Assembly (NCBI RefSeq): GCF_000801335.2 | Contig: NZ_JSEH01000009.1 | Span: 62,001-126,000, forward strand | DNA from: Desulfovibrio sp. TomC | Lineage (GTDB): Bacteria > Desulfobacterota > Desulfovibrionia > Desulfovibrionales > Desulfovibrionaceae | Direction: 5' to 3' | Length of the DNA: 64,000 nucleotides | Shown: positions 61,461-64,000 of the stretch, piece after piece | Position numbering within the stretch: the stretch's first letter is position 1 | Layout: each line of letters starts with the position of its first letter | Program-made: the position numbers and the translations under genes | Notes under the pieces: model-generated | Seen by the model: only the letters and a program-made list of their open reading frames with translations | Told to the model about the DNA's origin: nothing | Database searches by the model: none

Positions 61461-62585
61461 ATGCGCCGTCTGGTCAATGTCTACCGGCTGGGGACCAAGG
61501 AGTTTTACAGCCTGTGGCACGACAAGGTGTTGCTGGTCGTCATCTTCTGGGTCTTTACCGGCGGCATCTATGTGATAGGCACGGCCACATCCCAGGAATT
61601 GCACCATGCGCCCATCGCCGTGGTGGACGAGGATGCCTCGGCCCTGTCGGTGCGCATCATCCAGGCCTTTTACGGTCCCTATTTCCAGCCGGCCCGGGTT
61701 ATCCCCCTGGCGGCGGTGGACGGCGAGCTGGATGCCGGGCGCTCCATCTTTGTCCTTGACATCCCGCCGGATTTCGAGCGGGACGTGCTGGCCGGCAAAC
61801 AGCCCGACATCCAGGTCAATATTGACGCCACCTGCATGTCCCAGGCCTTTATCGGCGCAGTCTATATCGAGAACATCATTGCCGGCGAAGTGGCGGCCTT
61901 TGTCGCCTGGGGCCAGGAAAGGCAAAAAGCGCCCATCACCCTGACCACCCGCGTCAAGTTCAATCCCAACCTGACCAGCTCGTGGTTTGGCAGCGTCATG
62001 GAAATCATCAACAACATCACCCTGCTCTCCATTTTGCTCGTGGGCACGGCCCTGGTGCGCGAACGTGAGCACGGCACCCTGGAACATCTGCTGGTCATGC
62101 CGCTTTCGGCCACGGAGATTTTGCTGGCCAAGATCTGGCCCACAAGCCTCGTCATCCTGGTCTCGGTCACGGTCTCCCTGTACGGCGTTGTCCGGGGAGC
62201 CCTTGGCGTGCCGCTGGCCGGGTCCATTCCCTTGTTTCTTTGCGGAACATTGCTGCAGTTTTTCGCCACCGCCTGCATCGGTATTTTCCTGGGCACGATT
62301 TCGCGCAACATGCCGCAATTCGGGCTGCTCATGATCCTGGTCATTTTGCCGCTGCAAATGCTCTCCGGCAGCATCAGCCCGCGCGAGAGCATGCCTGTGG
62401 CCGTCCAGGACATCATGCTGGCCGCGCCGACCACCCATTTCGTCAATCTGGCCCAGGCGATTTTGTACCGCGGGGCGGATTTCGAGCAGGTCTGGCCGCG
62501 CTTTGTGGCCATTGCCGGCATCGGCGTGGTGTTTTTCGGGCTGGCCCTGGCGCTGTTTCGTCGCAGCCTGTCCCAGTCCCGGTAA
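61461..62585 (+). CDS. ABC-2 type permease (YhhJ-like)
   Basis: A 374-aa membrane protein with an N-terminal helix (HDKVLLVVIFWVFTGGIYVIG), a large external loop, five C-terminal membrane segments and the typical EREHGTLEHLLVMPLS motif. It would pair with the permease half of the RbbA-like protein. ATG 61461 is chosen because AGGAG sits 8 nt upstream; ATG 61455 overlaps the upstream stop but is too close to that site. It completes the adaptor/ATPase/permease operon. Confidence 0.9.
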   Translation: MRRLVNVYRLGTKEFYSLWHDKVLLVVIFWVFTGGIYVIGTATSQELHHAPIAVVDEDASALSVRIIQAFYGPYFQPARVIPLAAVDGELDAGRSIFVLDIPPDFERDVLAGKQPDIQVNIDATCMSQAFIGAVYIENIIAGEVAAFVAWGQERQKAPITLTTRVKFNPNLTSSWFGSVMEIINNITLLSILLVGTALVREREHGTLEHLLVMPLSATEILLAKIWPTSLVILVSVTVSLYGVVRGALGVPLAGSIPLFLCGTLLQFFATACIGIFLGTISRNMPQFGLLMILVILPLQMLSGSISPRESMPVAVQDIMLAAPTTHFVNLAQAILYRGADFEQVWPRFVAIAGIGVVFFGLALALFRRSLSQSR

Positions 62586-62866
62586 CGGGGGCACAGGGAC
62601 GCTTTGAAACGGACGCTTAGGCCCGCATCGCCGCCGGAGCTGCCCGTTTGCGCAGCAAGGGCCATGGCCGAAGCCGAGGCGCGCCAGCCACGTTGGCTTA
62701 CGGCAACACCGCTGGACGCGCGGCTCTTTTCCTTCACCCTGTCGGGCACAGCTTTGACCACTCCTCACAACGCAACCGCGCGAAAGAATGAGCGGGCAAA
62801 CAGGGATTGCCTTTCTCCCCCCAATCTCGTTACTCCTGCGCCGACGGATGGAATCGTGGAGAAGGC

Positions 62867-64000
62867 ATGAGCGAACAGAGCACCTGGGATCCTTTCGATT
62901 TGGCCGGGCTTGATGCGGACTTCGAGGTCCCCAAAATCTTTCGGGGAAGAGGAGCCTTGTCCGCCATGCGAACCGGCCAATGGGCACCCATCCGGCTCGT
63001 TGACGGCAAGGTGCTTGTTGCCGCTGTGGACCCGGGTCCGGCTGTGCTGCGGGCCGCAACGGAAGCCCTGGGCAATGACGCGATCCGCCTCGTGCCGGCC
63101 GATCCCGGCGTTGTCCGCCGCATTCTCGAAAACACCCAGGATGTCTGCCCGGGCTTTCCTCCCGAGGCCTCCCGGCTCGATCTGGCCAAGGTGCGCACGT
63201 ATCTGGCCGGCCGGCGGTCGTTTTTGTCCGGATTTCGCACCACCCTGGCCCGTGGCCGCACCGGGCTTTCCATGTTCCGCACGGGCATCGCGTTTGTAAC
63301 GGTCGTAATGGTGCTGTTCCGGGTCTTTGGCCTCGGCCTGACCCTGCCCCTGGAAGCCGTGCTCCTTGGAGCGGGCGTATTTTTTATCATCGACGGCATC
63401 ATCTGGTATTTGCCGGCCAGACGCATGTCGCGGCGAGGACTGCCGCAGCGTGTTCCCGCGCCCGATCCGGCCCTGGGGAACACGGGCGTGCTGGCCGTAT
63501 CGGCCAATCAGGTGTGGCCCTGTTTCCGGTGGTTGCCCCCTGTGCCCGGAGCCAAGGCCCTGCGGGCCGGGTGGGCGGCGTTGTCCCCCATCGCTCGGCG
63601 ACGATTTTACGCCATGGACCGCACGATGCTTGCCCTGGAACGCACGACCCTGGCCGAACTGCGTTCCATCATGGCCCGCTCCCGCACGGGTCTGGCCCTG
63701 GGGCGCACGGGCATTGCCGTCTCCGGCGTCGGCATCGCCCTGATCCGCCAGTTCCACCACGGCTCCTGGGACATGGCCAGTTACGGACTCATTTGTCTGG
63801 GCAGCGTCATGGCCCTGGAAGGGCTGTCCTGGTATCTGCCGGCCAGGCGCGTCGGCAGCCAGTGCCAGGCGGCAATGTGCCGGGCCGAGGCCTGCCCCAG
63901 TCCCCGGACCATGGATGAAGCACAGTCCGAGGGCGGGCCGCGCGTCGCAGGGCCGGACGCCGGGGCAACGGTCGCGCCGTCGGCCGAGGGCGTGCTGGGG
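62867..64000 (+). CDS. MshEN-like plus double DUF202-like membrane protein, 3' end cut by window
   Basis: The frame from ATG 62867 (GGAGAAGG upstream) is open to the window end (378 codons so far). Residues 30-90 (WAPIRLVDGKVLVAAVDPGP ... AIRLVPADPGVVRRIL) resemble the small N-terminal domain of type II secretion ATPases. Two similar membrane modules follow at about 108-195 and 250-345. Both carry the R-T-x-L-A/R-T-G DUF202 pattern (TTLARGRTGLSMFRTGIAF and MARSRTGLALGRTGIAV) and end with WYLPARR. The C-terminal part after 350 is Pro/Ala-rich. The function is unknown. Confidence 0.7.
   Translation, partial: MSEQSTWDPFDLAGLDADFEVPKIFRGRGALSAMRTGQWAPIRLVDGKVLVAAVDPGPAVLRAATEALGNDAIRLVPADPGVVRRILENTQDVCPGFPPEASRLDLAKVRTYLAGRRSFLSGFRTTLARGRTGLSMFRTGIAFVTVVMVLFRVFGLGLTLPLEAVLLGAGVFFIIDGIIWYLPARRMSRRGLPQRVPAPDPALGNTGVLAVSANQVWPCFRWLPPVPGAKALRAGWAALSPIARRRFYAMDRTMLALERTTLAELRSIMARSRTGLALGRTGIAVSGVGIALIRQFHHGSWDMASYGLICLGSVMALEGLSWYLPARRVGSQCQAAMCRAEACPSPRTMDEAQSEGGPRVAGPDAGATVAPSAEGVLG

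Noticed and set aside
62604-62870. An 88-codon frame between the permease and the DUF202-like gene
   Set aside because: No ribosome-binding site or hydrophobic/secretion pattern, and it overlaps the start of the better-supported gene at 62867.
61401-63059. A 552-codon minus-strand frame across the permease gene and the gap after it
   Set aside because: No domain or ribosome-binding site; it overlaps two well-supported plus-strand genes.

Overview
This 64 kb window is high-G+C chromosomal DNA. Its gene content suggests a strictly anaerobic sulfate reducer of the Desulfovibrionaceae, probably close to Solidesulfovibrio / 'Desulfovibrio magneticus'. The main pointers are a split-Soret-type dihaem cytochrome, a Ni-Fe CO dehydrogenase operon, a SulP sulfate permease and many Desulfovibrio-style secreted proteins. 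The genus is inferred from content; no 16S gene is present.

Layout. 1-5.6 kb: the 3' part of a kdp potassium system (kdpB partial, kdpC, kdpD, kdpE), followed by a membrane-anchored helical-bundle protein. 6.6-7.5 kb: a largely gene-free, partly AT-rich stretch, then a degenerate receiver protein. 8.2-22.4 kb: a surface or lipid glycan neighbourhood (three glycosyltransferases, a flippase-like protein, two radical SAM enzymes, a Gln/Asn-rich secreted protein) with an embedded nucleoside-type BMP ABC importer operon. 22.5-28.3 kb: mostly housekeeping genes (universal stress protein, SRPBCC protein, panC, metK, a DciA-like protein, a Rho-N-like protein).

28.3-33 kb: tRNA-Gln and tRNA-Glu, followed by a decayed integrative element. 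The 3' end of tRNA-Glu is repeated 4.3 kb downstream (44 of 46 bases), and three C-terminal tyrosine-integrase remnants mark serial insertions. The surviving cargo is a TauE/SafE exporter with a divergent LysR regulator, and a split-Soret-type cytochrome c. 33-40.2 kb: six small, unrecognised secreted proteins around a 7TMR-DISM histidine kinase and NarL-type response regulator pair.

40.5-45 kb (minus strand): cooC, an FAD/NAD oxidoreductase, cooF and cooS, a CO-oxidation module feeding NAD(P). 45.6-57 kb: an extracytoplasmic set. A sulfatase, an outer-membrane channel and a SulP permease look like a sulfate-scavenging chain. Next come a 1100-residue beta-propeller/cohesin/dockerin-like protein, a Tat metallophosphoesterase and a secreted HAD phosphatase. 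57.6-64 kb: an HlyD/RbbA/YhhJ-like ABC exporter, then a protein with an MshEN-like N-terminus and two DUF202-like membrane modules that runs off the window end.

The features most worth a second look are the multi-layered tRNA-Glu island, the five 11-bp tandem repeats running into the ribosome-binding site of the large propeller protein, the sulfatase-channel-SulP arrangement, the radical SAM enzyme with a long Pro/Ala/Glu tail, and the 7TMR-DISM regulator surrounded by secreted orphans. All family calls come from reading motifs by eye; no database search was run.
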